Assembly: GCA_038207565.1 (NCBI GenBank)
Contig: JBBQZQ010000008.1
Span: 1-64,000 of the forward strand
DNA from: JALZAI01 sp038207565
Lineage (GTDB): Bacteria; Actinomycetota; Actinomycetes; Mycobacteriales; Jatrophihabitantaceae
Direction of reading: 5' to 3'
DNA: 64,000 bases
A model generated the notes under the pieces. The model saw nothing but the letters and a program-made list of their open reading frames with translations. It was not told where the DNA came from and did not search any database. Of this stretch, positions 7,611-14,972 are shown piece after piece; the first letter of the stretch is position 1; each line of letters starts with the position of its first letter. Both the position numbers and the translations under genes were made by a program.

Positions 7611-8090
7611 ATGGCACTCGTGACCGAAGCGAGGGGCACCGCCCGCACGAGGCGGCGCCGCGCGACCTCCGCCCAGGGCTCGCCCCCTGTCCACGTCGCG
7701 CCGCCTGCCCCGCCGCCGGAGTACGCGGACGCGCCGCCTGCCCCGCCGCCGGAGTACGCGCACGCGCCGCCTGCCCCGCCGCCGGAGTACGCGCACGCGC
7801 CGCCGAAGATGCCCGAAACGCCGAAGACGCCCGAAACGCCGAAGACGTCGAATACGTCGAAGACGTCGGACACGGTCGGGAAGCCGCGACGGATCAAGGC
7901 CGAGGCGGGCGAGCGGGGTATGCACGACGTCGTCGGCGCAGGTCGCTCCCAACTCGGCGTCAGCGGCGCGCTGCGCGGACGTGACGTCAACCGGCCGAGC
8001 GACGAGGACGTCGCCGAGGCCGAACGCGAACTCTTGATAGTGCGCCGGCGCTGGACCCCGGCCGACCCGCCTCGGCCCGATCGCCGCTGA
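7611..8090 (+). CDS. proline-rich repeat protein, function unknown
   Basis: The 159-residue frame has a basic start, then three 11-residue Pro-rich repeats (APPAPPPEYAH/D), a Pro-Lys-Thr stretch (PKTPETPKTSNTSKTSD), and a charged C-terminal part (MHDVVGAGRSQLGVSGALRG then VNRPSDEDVAEAERELLIV) that looks like a genuine folded tail. The codon pattern of the tail fits coding on the plus strand. An antisense frame of 144 residues over the same repeats has an artificial Gly/Val composition. No signal peptide is seen. The repeats could be a tether or SH3-like docking region. The 3' end meets rpiB tail to tail, 1 base apart. Confidence 0.6.
   Translation: MALVTEARGTARTRRRRATSAQGSPPVHVAPPAPPPEYADAPPAPPPEYAHAPPAPPPEYAHAPPKMPETPKTPETPKTSNTSKTSDTVGKPRRIKAEAGERGMHDVVGAGRSQLGVSGALRGRDVNRPSDEDVAEAERELLIVRRRWTPADPPRPDRR
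7698..7796 (+). repeat. 33-bp coding repeat, three copies
   Basis: Three head-to-tail 33-bp units beginning GCGCCGCCTGCCCCGCCG encode the 11-residue Pro-rich module of the surrounding gene. Units two and three are identical and the first differs near its end (GAC for CAC), which indicates recent expansion. Confidence 0.9.
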
Positions 8091-8091
8091 G

Positions 8092-8565
8092 TCAGCTGGT
8101 CTCGTACCCGGCTATCGCGCCGGTGCGCTCGTATTCGGCGAGCATCCCGATGCGGCGCTTGTGCCGTTCCCCCTCGGAAAACCGGGTGGTCAGGAAGATT
8201 TCGACAAAGCGCAGGGCGTCGGCCTCATCATGATTTCGGGCACCGATGCTGATGACGTTCGCATCGTTGTGCTCACGAGCAAGGCGGGCCGTCTCGTCGC
8301 TCCAGACCAGAGCGGAACGAACGCCGGCCACCTTGTTCGCCGCGATCTGTTCGCCGTTTCCGGAGCCGCCGATGACCACGCCCAGGCTGCCGGGGGTCGC
8401 CACCGTCCGTGCTGCCGCGGTGATACAGGGCGGGGGGTAGTCGTCCTGCGGGTCGAAGGCGAGGGCGCCGCAGTCGACGGGATCATGACCGAGTGAGCGC
8501 ACATGATCGAGAAGGCGGGCCTTGAGTTCGAAACCGGCGTGATCGCTACCCAGGAAGACGCGCAT
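8092..8565 (-). CDS. rpiB: ribose-5-phosphate isomerase B
   Basis: The 157-residue enzyme interconverts ribose 5-phosphate and ribulose 5-phosphate in the cytosolic pentose phosphate pathway. It opens MRVFLGSDHAGFELK, typical of RpiB, and has the phosphate/active-site loop GGSGNGEQIAANKVAGVRSA. As in the M. tuberculosis enzyme a glutamate in that loop stands where E. coli-type RpiB relies on cysteine. An in-frame ATG 4 codons upstream gives MMTA, but MRVFLG is the conserved start. It lies next to the Rv2466c/pepN block as in mycobacteria, though separated from it here by a 5-kb insertion. Confidence 0.93.
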   Translation of the reverse strand: MRVFLGSDHAGFELKARLLDHVRSLGHDPVDCGALAFDPQDDYPPPCITAAARTVATPGSLGVVIGGSGNGEQIAANKVAGVRSALVWSDETARLAREHNDANVISIGARNHDEADALRFVEIFLTTRFSEGERHKRRIGMLAEYERTGAIAGYETS

Positions 8566-8619
8566 GGCCGTCATCATGGCAGCCGCGACGGGTAGCCACC
8601 GGGCTGGGACGATAGCGAC

Positions 8620-9582
8620 GTGATGCTCGCGCTGCCGTCGCCGTCGTTCGGCGGTTTGCTGACCCAGTGGTCGGCCCAGCCGCTGGCCATCCTGGCGGCG
8701 CTGCTACTGGGCGCCTGGTACGCCCGCTCGGTGGTTCTCGTGCAGCGCGCCGGGCAGGTGTGGCCGGTCGAGCGCTCGCTGCTGTTCGCGGCCGGACTGG
8801 CGGTGGGGTTGTGGACGACGTGCGGTTTCCCGCAGGCCTACCTCGGCGCGTTGTTCTGGATATGGGTTGCCCAACAGCTGACCCTGCTGCTGCTCGTCCC
8901 GTTCATCGTGCTGGCCGGCTGGCCGTTGCAGCTCGCCCGGATGCGTTCGGGCGACACCGGCCTCGTGCATCGGTTGCTGCGCACCCGACCGGCCACGCTG
9001 CTCGGCAACCCGCTGGTGGGGCCTGCTCTTGTGCCCGTCTTGTCCGCCGTGCTGTTCTTCGGGCCGCTGCCCGGTTGGTCGATCGACGTACCCCCGGTCG
9101 GCTGGATCGAGCAACTGGTCGTTCTTGTCGCAGGCGCCATGGTGGTGCTGCCGCTTGTCGGGTTGGACGAGACGCCGAGCTCGCTACGCGTCGGGCTGGC
9201 CCTCGCGATCGGATCGTTCGAGCTGGTGCTGGACGCAGTGCCAGGAATCGCGCTCCGCCTGCATCGCTCGCTGAGTACGACGTACTTCGATCACCGCTCG
9301 CTGCAGGAATGGACGCCGGCCGCTGTGCACGATCAGCAGATCGGTGGAGCGGTGCTCTGGTGCGTCGCCGAGCTGATCGACCTGCCGTTCCTCGTGCTGG
9401 TGTTCCGGCAATGGGTGCGTGCCGACGCCCGCGACGCGGCGCAGGTCGACGCCGTGCTGGAAGCCGAGCGGATTGCGCGCGTCGGTGTCGAGAGATTCGA
9501 CGACACGTCGTCAGACGAACGTGACGTGCCGTGGTGGCTCAGTGACCCTGCGATGCGGAACCGGATCGACCGCCAGGATTGA
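8620..9582 (+). CDS. CtaG-like cytochrome c oxidase assembly membrane protein
   Basis: The 320-residue protein has about eight hydrophobic segments. It shows features of the caa3-type CtaG family: an early ERSLLFAAGLAVGLWTT, YLGALFWIWVAQQLTLLLLV, and a late HDQQIGGAVLWCVAELIDLP. CtaG-like proteins are linked to copper delivery or assembly of cytochrome oxidase, but no oxidase or copper genes are nearby. GTG 8620 and ATG 8623 are adjacent possible starts. The last 44 bases overlap the tail of the convergent DUF952 gene. The C-terminal 50 residues are charged and probably cytoplasmic. Confidence 0.75.
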   Translation: MMLALPSPSFGGLLTQWSAQPLAILAALLLGAWYARSVVLVQRAGQVWPVERSLLFAAGLAVGLWTTCGFPQAYLGALFWIWVAQQLTLLLLVPFIVLAGWPLQLARMRSGDTGLVHRLLRTRPATLLGNPLVGPALVPVLSAVLFFGPLPGWSIDVPPVGWIEQLVVLVAGAMVVLPLVGLDETPSSLRVGLALAIGSFELVLDAVPGIALRLHRSLSTTYFDHRSLQEWTPAAVHDQQIGGAVLWCVAELIDLPFLVLVFRQWVRADARDAAQVDAVLEAERIARVGVERFDDTSSDERDVPWWLSDPAMRNRIDRQD

Positions 9583-9904
9583 AGGTCCAATTACCGGCGG
9601 TGTCGCGCTCGAGGCGGTGCGTCGCGACGGCGGCATCGGTGCTCACCGGGCCGTAGACGTGCGGGAACTCGATGCCCGAGGCGTAGCTGTCCTCGACGCG
9701 GATCTCGGGCGTGATCGCGGCTGGGTCGATCTCGATCACGCACAGTTCGGCAGCGTTGCGAAACCGCGCATTCGCGGTGTCTGCAACCTGGCCCGCGAAG
9801 GAGAAGTGCACGAAACCCTCGGTGTCGAGCGACGCCGGCCGGTATTCGCCCTGTTGCATCGCAGCCTGCCACGCAGGCGGTTCGATTATGTGGAAGAGCG
9901 TCAT
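9539..9904 (-). CDS. DUF952-family protein
   Basis: The 121-residue protein is a full-length DUF952 member with the usual opening MTLFHIIEPPAW, then GFVHFSFAGQVADTANARF, LCVIEIDP and FPHVYGPV. Structures of the family resemble ADP-ribosyltransferase/2'-phosphotransferase folds, but the role is unknown. Its ATG overlaps the TGA of the upstream TetR gene by 4 bases, so the two are translationally coupled and probably belong to the phytochrome operon transcript. Its 3' end overlaps the convergent CtaG-like gene. Confidence 0.82.
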   Translation of the reverse strand: MTLFHIIEPPAWQAAMQQGEYRPASLDTEGFVHFSFAGQVADTANARFRNAAELCVIEIDPAAITPEIRVEDSYASGIEFPHVYGPVSTDAAVATHRLERDTAGNWTFNPGGRSGSASQGH

Positions 9905-10581
9905 CCGGCGAGCTCCAGGTAGCGGCTCATCGACTTGAGCTGGTGTTCGAAGTAGGCGTCGTAGTCACTCACCGCGCCGGTAAGCCGGCCGAACAACTCG
10001 AAGCTGAGCGTGCCGAAAAGTTGCGCCCACGCGGTCATGCCGCGGGCGAGCACGGCAGGTGTCACGTCGGCAAAGTCGGGATTGGCGATAAGACCCACGA
10101 GATCGGCGCGGACCGCGCGGGACAGCCGCTCCTTCGGTGCGAGGACGCCGCCCGCGACGCCGTCGCGCAGGATCGACACGAGTACAAGAACGGGCCGCGT
10201 CGCCGGCGCAATCGTGTCCTGCGGTGCGGCGTAACCGGGGACGGGACTGCCGTAGAGCAGCGCGTACTCGTACGGGTTCGCGCGCGCCCAGGCGCGAACG
10301 GCCCGGCCGAGCGCGAACCATCGGGCCGGCAGGTCGCGCCGCGGCGCCTTGGCTTCGGCCTGCTCGGCGGCCTCGCCCAGCGAGTCGTACCCTTCGATGA
10401 TGAGCGCGGTCAGCAGCTCGTCACGACTGTCGAAGTAGCGATAGACCGCGGATGACACCACACCAAGATCTCGGGCCACTGCGCGCAGGCTCAGATTCGG
10501 GCCGCCCTCGGCGAGATGACGCCGCGCTATCTGCTTGATCGCCTCGGTCGTCTCGGCTCTGGCCTGTGCCCGTACCCCCAT
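9901..10581 (-). CDS. TetR-family regulator (WHG C-terminal type)
   Basis: The 226-residue protein has an N-terminal TetR helix-turn-helix (about residues 12-55: AIKQIARRHLAEGG, LSLRAVARDLGVVSSAVYRY). It continues into a ligand domain of the TetR_C_33/WHG type (WARANPYEYALLYGSPVPGY). A perfect inverted repeat GAGAGCAGTGCTCTC lies 16 bases before the start, which fits autorepression. Near-identical sites precede the deazaflavin nitroreductase gene about 20 kb away. The gene sits 30 bases after bphP on the same strand and overlaps DUF952 downstream. Ligand unknown. Confidence 0.85.
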   Translation of the reverse strand: MGVRAQARAETTEAIKQIARRHLAEGGPNLSLRAVARDLGVVSSAVYRYFDSRDELLTALIIEGYDSLGEAAEQAEAKAPRRDLPARWFALGRAVRAWARANPYEYALLYGSPVPGYAAPQDTIAPATRPVLVLVSILRDGVAGGVLAPKERLSRAVRADLVGLIANPDFADVTPAVLARGMTAWAQLFGTLSFELFGRLTGAVSDYDAYFEHQLKSMSRYLELAG

Positions 10582-10596
10582 GACCGAAGTCTAATC

Positions 10597-10611
10597 GAGA
10601 GCAGTGCTCTC
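10597..10611. promoter_or_regulatory. TetR operator-like palindrome
   Basis: GAGAGCAGTGCTCTC is a 15-bp perfect inverted repeat with a one-base centre, in the 30-base gap between bphP and the TetR gene, 16 bases from the TetR start. Two related palindromes stand before the nitroreductase at 30.4 kb. The likely reading is an autoregulatory operator with its own promoter in the 3' end of bphP. Confidence 0.65.
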
Positions 10612-12942
10612 TCAGGTCACGGCATGCCCATTCCCGGTTCCGGCCTCGGTTCGGGTGCCTGCTCGGCGGCCGTACGGGCGGCGGACGGCCATCACGGTCA
10701 CATCGTCGTCCACGTCGGCCCGCCTGACGGACTCCCAGATCGCAGCAGCGCTGAAGTCGCCGCGGTAGGTGCGGCCGCCGAGCAGGCGCAGGGCGTCACG
10801 CAACCGGTCGACGCCGGCGTCGATCTCCTCGTCACGGCGTTCCACCACGCCGTCGGAGAAGAACACCAGCCCTGCTCCCGGGCGCAGGGTGAGCTGACTG
10901 GAGCGATAAGCAGCTCCCCGGACGCCGAGCGGTGGGGAGGTCACGATGGGCGCAGGCACGGGATCGCGATGTCCGTCGATCAGGAACGGTGTCGGATGTC
11001 CGGCGCTCGCCGCCTGCACGTGACCGGTTGTCAGGTCGATCCGGCCGACCACCAGCGTCGCGAACGCACGCGGAAGCAGATGGGTCGTGAAGTCGTTCAT
11101 GCGCTCGAGTGCGACGACGGGCGACACATCGTCGAAGAGGTATGCGCGCAGAGCGTTGCGCAACTGCGCCATAATGCCGGCCGCGCCGATGCCGTGTCCC
11201 GCGACGTCGCCGAGCGCGACCGCCAATTCGCCGTTCCGCAGCGCGAACGCGTCATACCAGTCGCCACCGATGCGTCCGCCCGCCGCCGGCTCGTAATGCG
11301 CGCTCAGGCTCCACTCCAGCAGCTCGGGAATCACCGGTAACAGGCTGCGCTGCAATGTCTCGGCCAGACGCACTTCGCCGCGCGAACGCTGATAAAGGGC
11401 TTCCACGACGTGTCCGCGCAGTTCCGCCGCCAGCTCGGAGTCGCTCGGCTGCCACGCGAGCGAGCGCTGCCGCACGATCTCCCGCCAGCGTTCGAAGGAC
11501 TTGCGGGGACTCATCCGCACGCCGTCGCCATTCGCCTCGCGTACGGCCATCGCCTTGTTGTGCGGGTCGCCGCCCCAGTCGACCGAGAGCTCCACCTCGG
11601 CACGGAACCAGATCACGAACTGGCCTTCGGGCAGAACTAGCGCGAGCGCGCCACTGGACAGCTCTGGCGCGACGTCGAGGTCCGGAAGGGCGCGGGAGAG
11701 GCAATCGGTCTGGACGACATCGTCGCCGGTGGTCAGCGCCCATCGGGCGACCTCGCGGACGGCGGCTTCACCGGGCAGCGTACCGCGGCTGCCGTATCGG
11801 CCCTGGGCAGCGATAGCCACCCCGTCGGCGGCGATCAGGTCGAGCAGGTCAGGCTCCCCGAGCAGCGCGTCCACGATCGACTCGCCCTCGTCCAGCGTGG
11901 CAGCCGTGAGTTTGGCGAGCACGGCCTGGGACGCGAGCCTGGTGCGCAATTCGTCGTCGCCGAACCGGTCGACGAGACGAAGTGAGAGCGTCGAGCCCAG
12001 GAATTCTGCAGCCGACCGCGTGCCGAACGGAGGCAGGTGGGGTCCGGCGTAGTGATGGCAAGCGATCAAGCCCCACAGGCTGCCGTCCCGGAGCAACGAG
12101 ACTGACATGGACGCGTGGACGCCCATGTTCTTCAGGTATTCGATATGGATCGGTGACACGCTGCGCAGCGTCGAGTGCGTCAGGTCGAGAGGCGCACCGG
12201 TCATCGGATTGATGGCCGGAACGAGCGGGGAGGGAAGGTAGGACACGTCTGAAATCAGCCGTATCCAGTTCTTCTCGTAGAGGGCGCGGGCCTGCGCCGG
12301 GATGTCTGAGGCCGGGTAGTGCAGGCCGAGAAACGAGTTCAGGTCCGCACGCTTGGCCTCCGCGACGACCTCACCGTTGTACTCGTGGTCGTAGCGATAG
12401 ACCATCACGCGGTCGAAACCGGTCAGCTCGCGAATGGCGCGCGCGGTCGTGTCGAACAGATCCCCCAGGCCGGCGGATCGGTTCAGCCGTCCGACCGCCC
12501 CGCGCACCGAGAGGTAGGTGTTCGGGAACGAGAAGGGGCGTGGCCCGAGCGCGGCCTCCAGCTCGATGAGCAGGATGCCACCGGACTCGCGGTACAGGAT
12601 CGCGTCGCAGCCCGTCGCCCCGCCTGCGCCGTCGACCGTCACCTCGAGCGGATTGCGCTCGCGCAGGTCGCCGAAGGATGCCGTGGCCTTCGCGATGACG
12701 GCGGCCGAGCGTTCGCCGATGACGGTGTGGAGCGGAGCGTTAAGGGCGTCCTCGACTGCAATGCCGAGCACCTCGGTGACATTGGCCGACACCTGGGTTA
12801 CCACCAGTTCCGGCTCGCGCACGACCAGCAAGACGCCGCGCGGCTGGATGCTGCCCGGGATGTGGATCGGCTCGCGCTCGCAATTGTCGAGATCGACCTC
12901 AGCCCCGGCCGGTAGCAGCCCGTCGCCGGCGAAGTTACTCAT
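10612..12942 (-). CDS. bphP: bacteriophytochrome with SpoIIE/PP2C phosphatase output
   Basis: A 776-residue light sensor. Residues 15-130 form the PAS domain with Cys21 (LDNCEREPIHIPGSIQPRG), the usual biliverdin attachment site. Residues 150-325 are the GAF domain with ASDIPAQAR (D213) and a chromophore-contacting His in NMGVHASMS (H276). Residues 330-500 fit a PHY domain. Residues 525-760 are a SpoIIE-type PP2C phosphatase with metal-ligand Asp in GGDWYDAF and ALGDVAGHGIG and the late motifs FFSDGV and DDDVTVM. Most phytochromes signal through a histidine kinase; here red/far-red light would gate dephosphorylation, probably of an STAS anti-anti-sigma factor. It follows the heme oxygenase gene by 21 bases. 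Confidence 0.93.
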   Translation of the reverse strand: MSNFAGDGLLPAGAEVDLDNCEREPIHIPGSIQPRGVLLVVREPELVVTQVSANVTEVLGIAVEDALNAPLHTVIGERSAAVIAKATASFGDLRERNPLEVTVDGAGGATGCDAILYRESGGILLIELEAALGPRPFSFPNTYLSVRGAVGRLNRSAGLGDLFDTTARAIRELTGFDRVMVYRYDHEYNGEVVAEAKRADLNSFLGLHYPASDIPAQARALYEKNWIRLISDVSYLPSPLVPAINPMTGAPLDLTHSTLRSVSPIHIEYLKNMGVHASMSVSLLRDGSLWGLIACHHYAGPHLPPFGTRSAAEFLGSTLSLRLVDRFGDDELRTRLASQAVLAKLTAATLDEGESIVDALLGEPDLLDLIAADGVAIAAQGRYGSRGTLPGEAAVREVARWALTTGDDVVQTDCLSRALPDLDVAPELSSGALALVLPEGQFVIWFRAEVELSVDWGGDPHNKAMAVREANGDGVRMSPRKSFERWREIVRQRSLAWQPSDSELAAELRGHVVEALYQRSRGEVRLAETLQRSLLPVIPELLEWSLSAHYEPAAGGRIGGDWYDAFALRNGELAVALGDVAGHGIGAAGIMAQLRNALRAYLFDDVSPVVALERMNDFTTHLLPRAFATLVVGRIDLTTGHVQAASAGHPTPFLIDGHRDPVPAPIVTSPPLGVRGAAYRSSQLTLRPGAGLVFFSDGVVERRDEEIDAGVDRLRDALRLLGGRTYRGDFSAAAIWESVRRADVDDDVTVMAVRRPYGRRAGTRTEAGTGNGHAVT

Positions 12943-12963
12943 GCCCGCACCTCGCGTCGCCCG

Positions 12964-13551
12964 TCACGCGACCGCCTCCACTCGCAACGGCGCAATCCAG
13001 ATCTCGAGCGCACTGAATGCGGCGCTCGCGCTCGCTGCCACGGCGGCGGCTCTTGCCGGCTTACGGTCCACCCACTCCTCCAGCCGGGCCAGGTAAGACA
13101 GCCACATCGGGCCGGGCCCCTCGGGATACGGCGTGAACGACGTCAGGCTGATTCCGAGGGCGGCGGTCAGCGGGCGCAAGCGGCGGGCGATGAGCGCCCC
13201 GCCCAGCGTGGATCCCTCGGCGACGTACAGCCAGCCCAGGACGTCTGCGGCACTCGCCGGATCGAAGACGGGTGGGGCTATGGGCAGCGCGTCCGGCGAG
13301 GACCCCAACACGCTCAGGTCGCGGTGCAGATGGGCAATGCGGCGACGGCGCGGCCAGCCCAGCTGTCGCGCGAACGCAGCGTCGGCTCCTGCCCACTGGT
13401 CGATCGCCGGTTCGGCGCCTCGCCAGAACCCGTAGAAGCGCTCGAGGACGGCCTGCAAGCGCTGGGGGGTCAGGGCGGGGTCGAGCAGGTCGAGGCAGGC
13501 TTCGACTCGCTCATGCATTGCCGATGTTCGCTGCCGGAGCAGCTGCGTCAC
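12964..13551 (-). CDS. bphO: biliverdin-producing heme oxygenase
   Basis: The 195-residue protein is a bacterial heme oxygenase. His13 in SAMHERVEACLD is the expected proximal heme ligand, and the distal helix region DVLGWLYVAEGSTLGG is highly characteristic of the BphO type. It opens heme to biliverdin, the chromophore of the phytochrome encoded immediately downstream. Start is GTG 13551. The gene order heme oxygenase then phytochrome is the classical arrangement, so the two are very likely co-transcribed. Confidence 0.92.
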   Translation of the reverse strand: MTQLLRQRTSAMHERVEACLDLLDPALTPQRLQAVLERFYGFWRGAEPAIDQWAGADAAFARQLGWPRRRRIAHLHRDLSVLGSSPDALPIAPPVFDPASAADVLGWLYVAEGSTLGGALIARRLRPLTAALGISLTSFTPYPEGPGPMWLSYLARLEEWVDRKPARAAAVAASASAAFSALEIWIAPLRVEAVA

Positions 13552-13725
13552 CGCGGCCAGGACGTTCCCCTCTGCTCAGGCCGGGTTCCAGCAGCTCAGC
13601 TCGCCCAGCGCCCGGGCGCCCGCGCACGGGTAGCACACCGCCCGGTTGACGCCAGAATAGACACCGGCGCCTCGACTACGGCGCTGCGCGAAGAGAAAGC
13701 GAGAAGCCGGCGCCCGAGCGAAGGC

Positions 13726-14358
13726 TCAATCGAAACGCGGCGACTCGGTACGGGTGCGCTTGAGCTCGAAGAAGTACGGGTAGCTCGCGAGCAGGCGCGT
13801 GCCGTCCCACATGCGCACCGCCTCGTCGCCACGCGGGATGCGGGTCAGCACCGGACCGAAGAAGGCGACCCCGTCGATGTGCAGGGTCGGCGTCCCGACT
13901 TCGTCGCCGACGGGGTCCATCCCCTGATGATGCGACTTGCGCAGCGCGTCGTCATATTCCTCGCTGTCGGCGGCGTCGGCGAGCTCCGCCGGCAGTCCGA
14001 CCTCCGTCAATGCCTCGACGATCACGTCACGGTCGAATTCCCGGCCGGCATCGTGCCTGCGCGTACCGAGCGCCGTGTAGAGGTCGCGCAGCACCTCGGT
14101 GCCGTGCAGCTGCTCAGCTGCAATACACACCCGGACCGGACCCCAGCCGCGGTCGAGCAACTCGCGGTAGTCGTCCGGCAGGCCTTCCTTGCTCTCGTTC
14201 AGTACCGACAGCGACATCATGTGGAAACTGAGATCCATCGGCCGCTGGTGCTCGACCTCGAGGATCCAGCGCGAGGTCACCCACGCGAACGGGCAGAGCG
14301 GGTCGAAGTAGAAGTCGACGACGGGCCGCTCGGCCGTGTCGTGCGAAGAAGTAGTCAT
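13726..14358 (-). CDS. Rv2466c-like DsbA-family mycothiol-dependent reductase
   Basis: The 210-residue protein matches M. tuberculosis Rv2466c along its length, with the characteristic stretches PLCPFAWVTSRWILEV, RGWGPVRVCIAAEQLHG, LRKSHHQGMDPVGDEVGTPT and VAFFGPVLTRIPRGDEA. Rv2466c is a mycoredoxin-like reductase that uses mycothiol and activates nitro-prodrugs. Here the CxxC of Rv2466c reads C22-P-F-A25, so only the first cysteine remains, implying a monothiol mechanism. The start MTTSSHD is chosen over an upstream in-frame extension with non-native composition. It follows a PrxQ peroxiredoxin by 26 bases, suggesting a peroxide/thiol-repair pair. Confidence 0.9.
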   Translation of the reverse strand: MTTSSHDTAERPVVDFYFDPLCPFAWVTSRWILEVEHQRPMDLSFHMMSLSVLNESKEGLPDDYRELLDRGWGPVRVCIAAEQLHGTEVLRDLYTALGTRRHDAGREFDRDVIVEALTEVGLPAELADAADSEEYDDALRKSHHQGMDPVGDEVGTPTLHIDGVAFFGPVLTRIPRGDEAVRMWDGTRLLASYPYFFELKRTRTESPRFD

Positions 14359-14384
14359 GTCAACAACTTTAGCGCTCACCATGG

Positions 14385-14846
14385 TCAGGCGGTGGCAAGC
14401 GCACGTAGCGCCTGGTCGGCATGGGTCTGCATGTCGGTTTCGCTGCGGATCGCTGCAACGAGCTTCCGATCTGTGTCGATGGCGAAGGTCCACCGTTTGA
14501 CCGGGGCGCCCAGCTTCGCTCCGAGCCTGCCGCGCTTCACGCCGAACATCTCGGCGACCACCCCGTCAACGTCGGACAGCAGCGGGTAGTCGAAGGAGTG
14601 CGCGTCGGAGAACTGCTTCTGCTTCTCGACGGTGTCCATGCTGATGCCGACCCGCTGCACCCCGGCGGCGTCGAACTCTGCGCCGACGTCACGGAAGTGG
14701 CAGGCCTGCTTGGTGCATCCGGTTGTCATCGCCGCGGGATAGAAGAACAACGCGACGGGGCCCTCGGCGAGGATTGTGGAGAGCCGGCGAGGGGCGCCGG
14801 TCTGGTCGAGGAGCTCGAAATCGGGTACTTCGTCGCCGGTCTGCAT
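14385..14846 (-). CDS. PrxQ/Bcp-type peroxiredoxin
   Basis: The 153-residue thiol peroxidase reduces hydrogen peroxide and organic hydroperoxides. The peroxidatic cysteine is C44 in MTTGCTKQACHFRD, with a second cysteine C49 five residues on, the spacing used by atypical 2-Cys PrxQ/Bcp enzymes. Note that the usual P-x-x-x-T/S-x-x-C motif is kept (PAAMTTGC). It is upstream of and probably co-transcribed with the Rv2466c-like reductase, which could be its recycling partner. It is divergent from pepN. Confidence 0.9.
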   Translation of the reverse strand: MQTGDEVPDFELLDQTGAPRRLSTILAEGPVALFFYPAAMTTGCTKQACHFRDVGAEFDAAGVQRVGISMDTVEKQKQFSDAHSFDYPLLSDVDGVVAEMFGVKRGRLGAKLGAPVKRWTFAIDTDRKLVAAIRSETDMQTHADQALRALATA

Positions 14847-14972
14847 CTGTTCACCGTAACCGCCTCAGCTACGTCGGCCCGTCGTGACAGACTTCTTGCA
14901 GATAGCTGCCGTGATGGACCCGCCGACCATGCAGGCAACGAAGAGAGTGTGTCGTCCGAGGAGAGTTCGCAC

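Noticed and set aside
7556..7990. Antisense frame over the Pro-rich repeat gene
   Set aside because: Its Gly/Val repeats are the mirror of the plus-strand Pro-rich repeats and it overlaps the end of the MshC-like gene region; the plus strand has the natural C-terminal tail.
14421..14972. Upstream extension of pepN to 14421
   Set aside because: It is antisense to the peroxiredoxin gene; GTG 14973 with a good ribosome binding site gives the normal PepN start and length.
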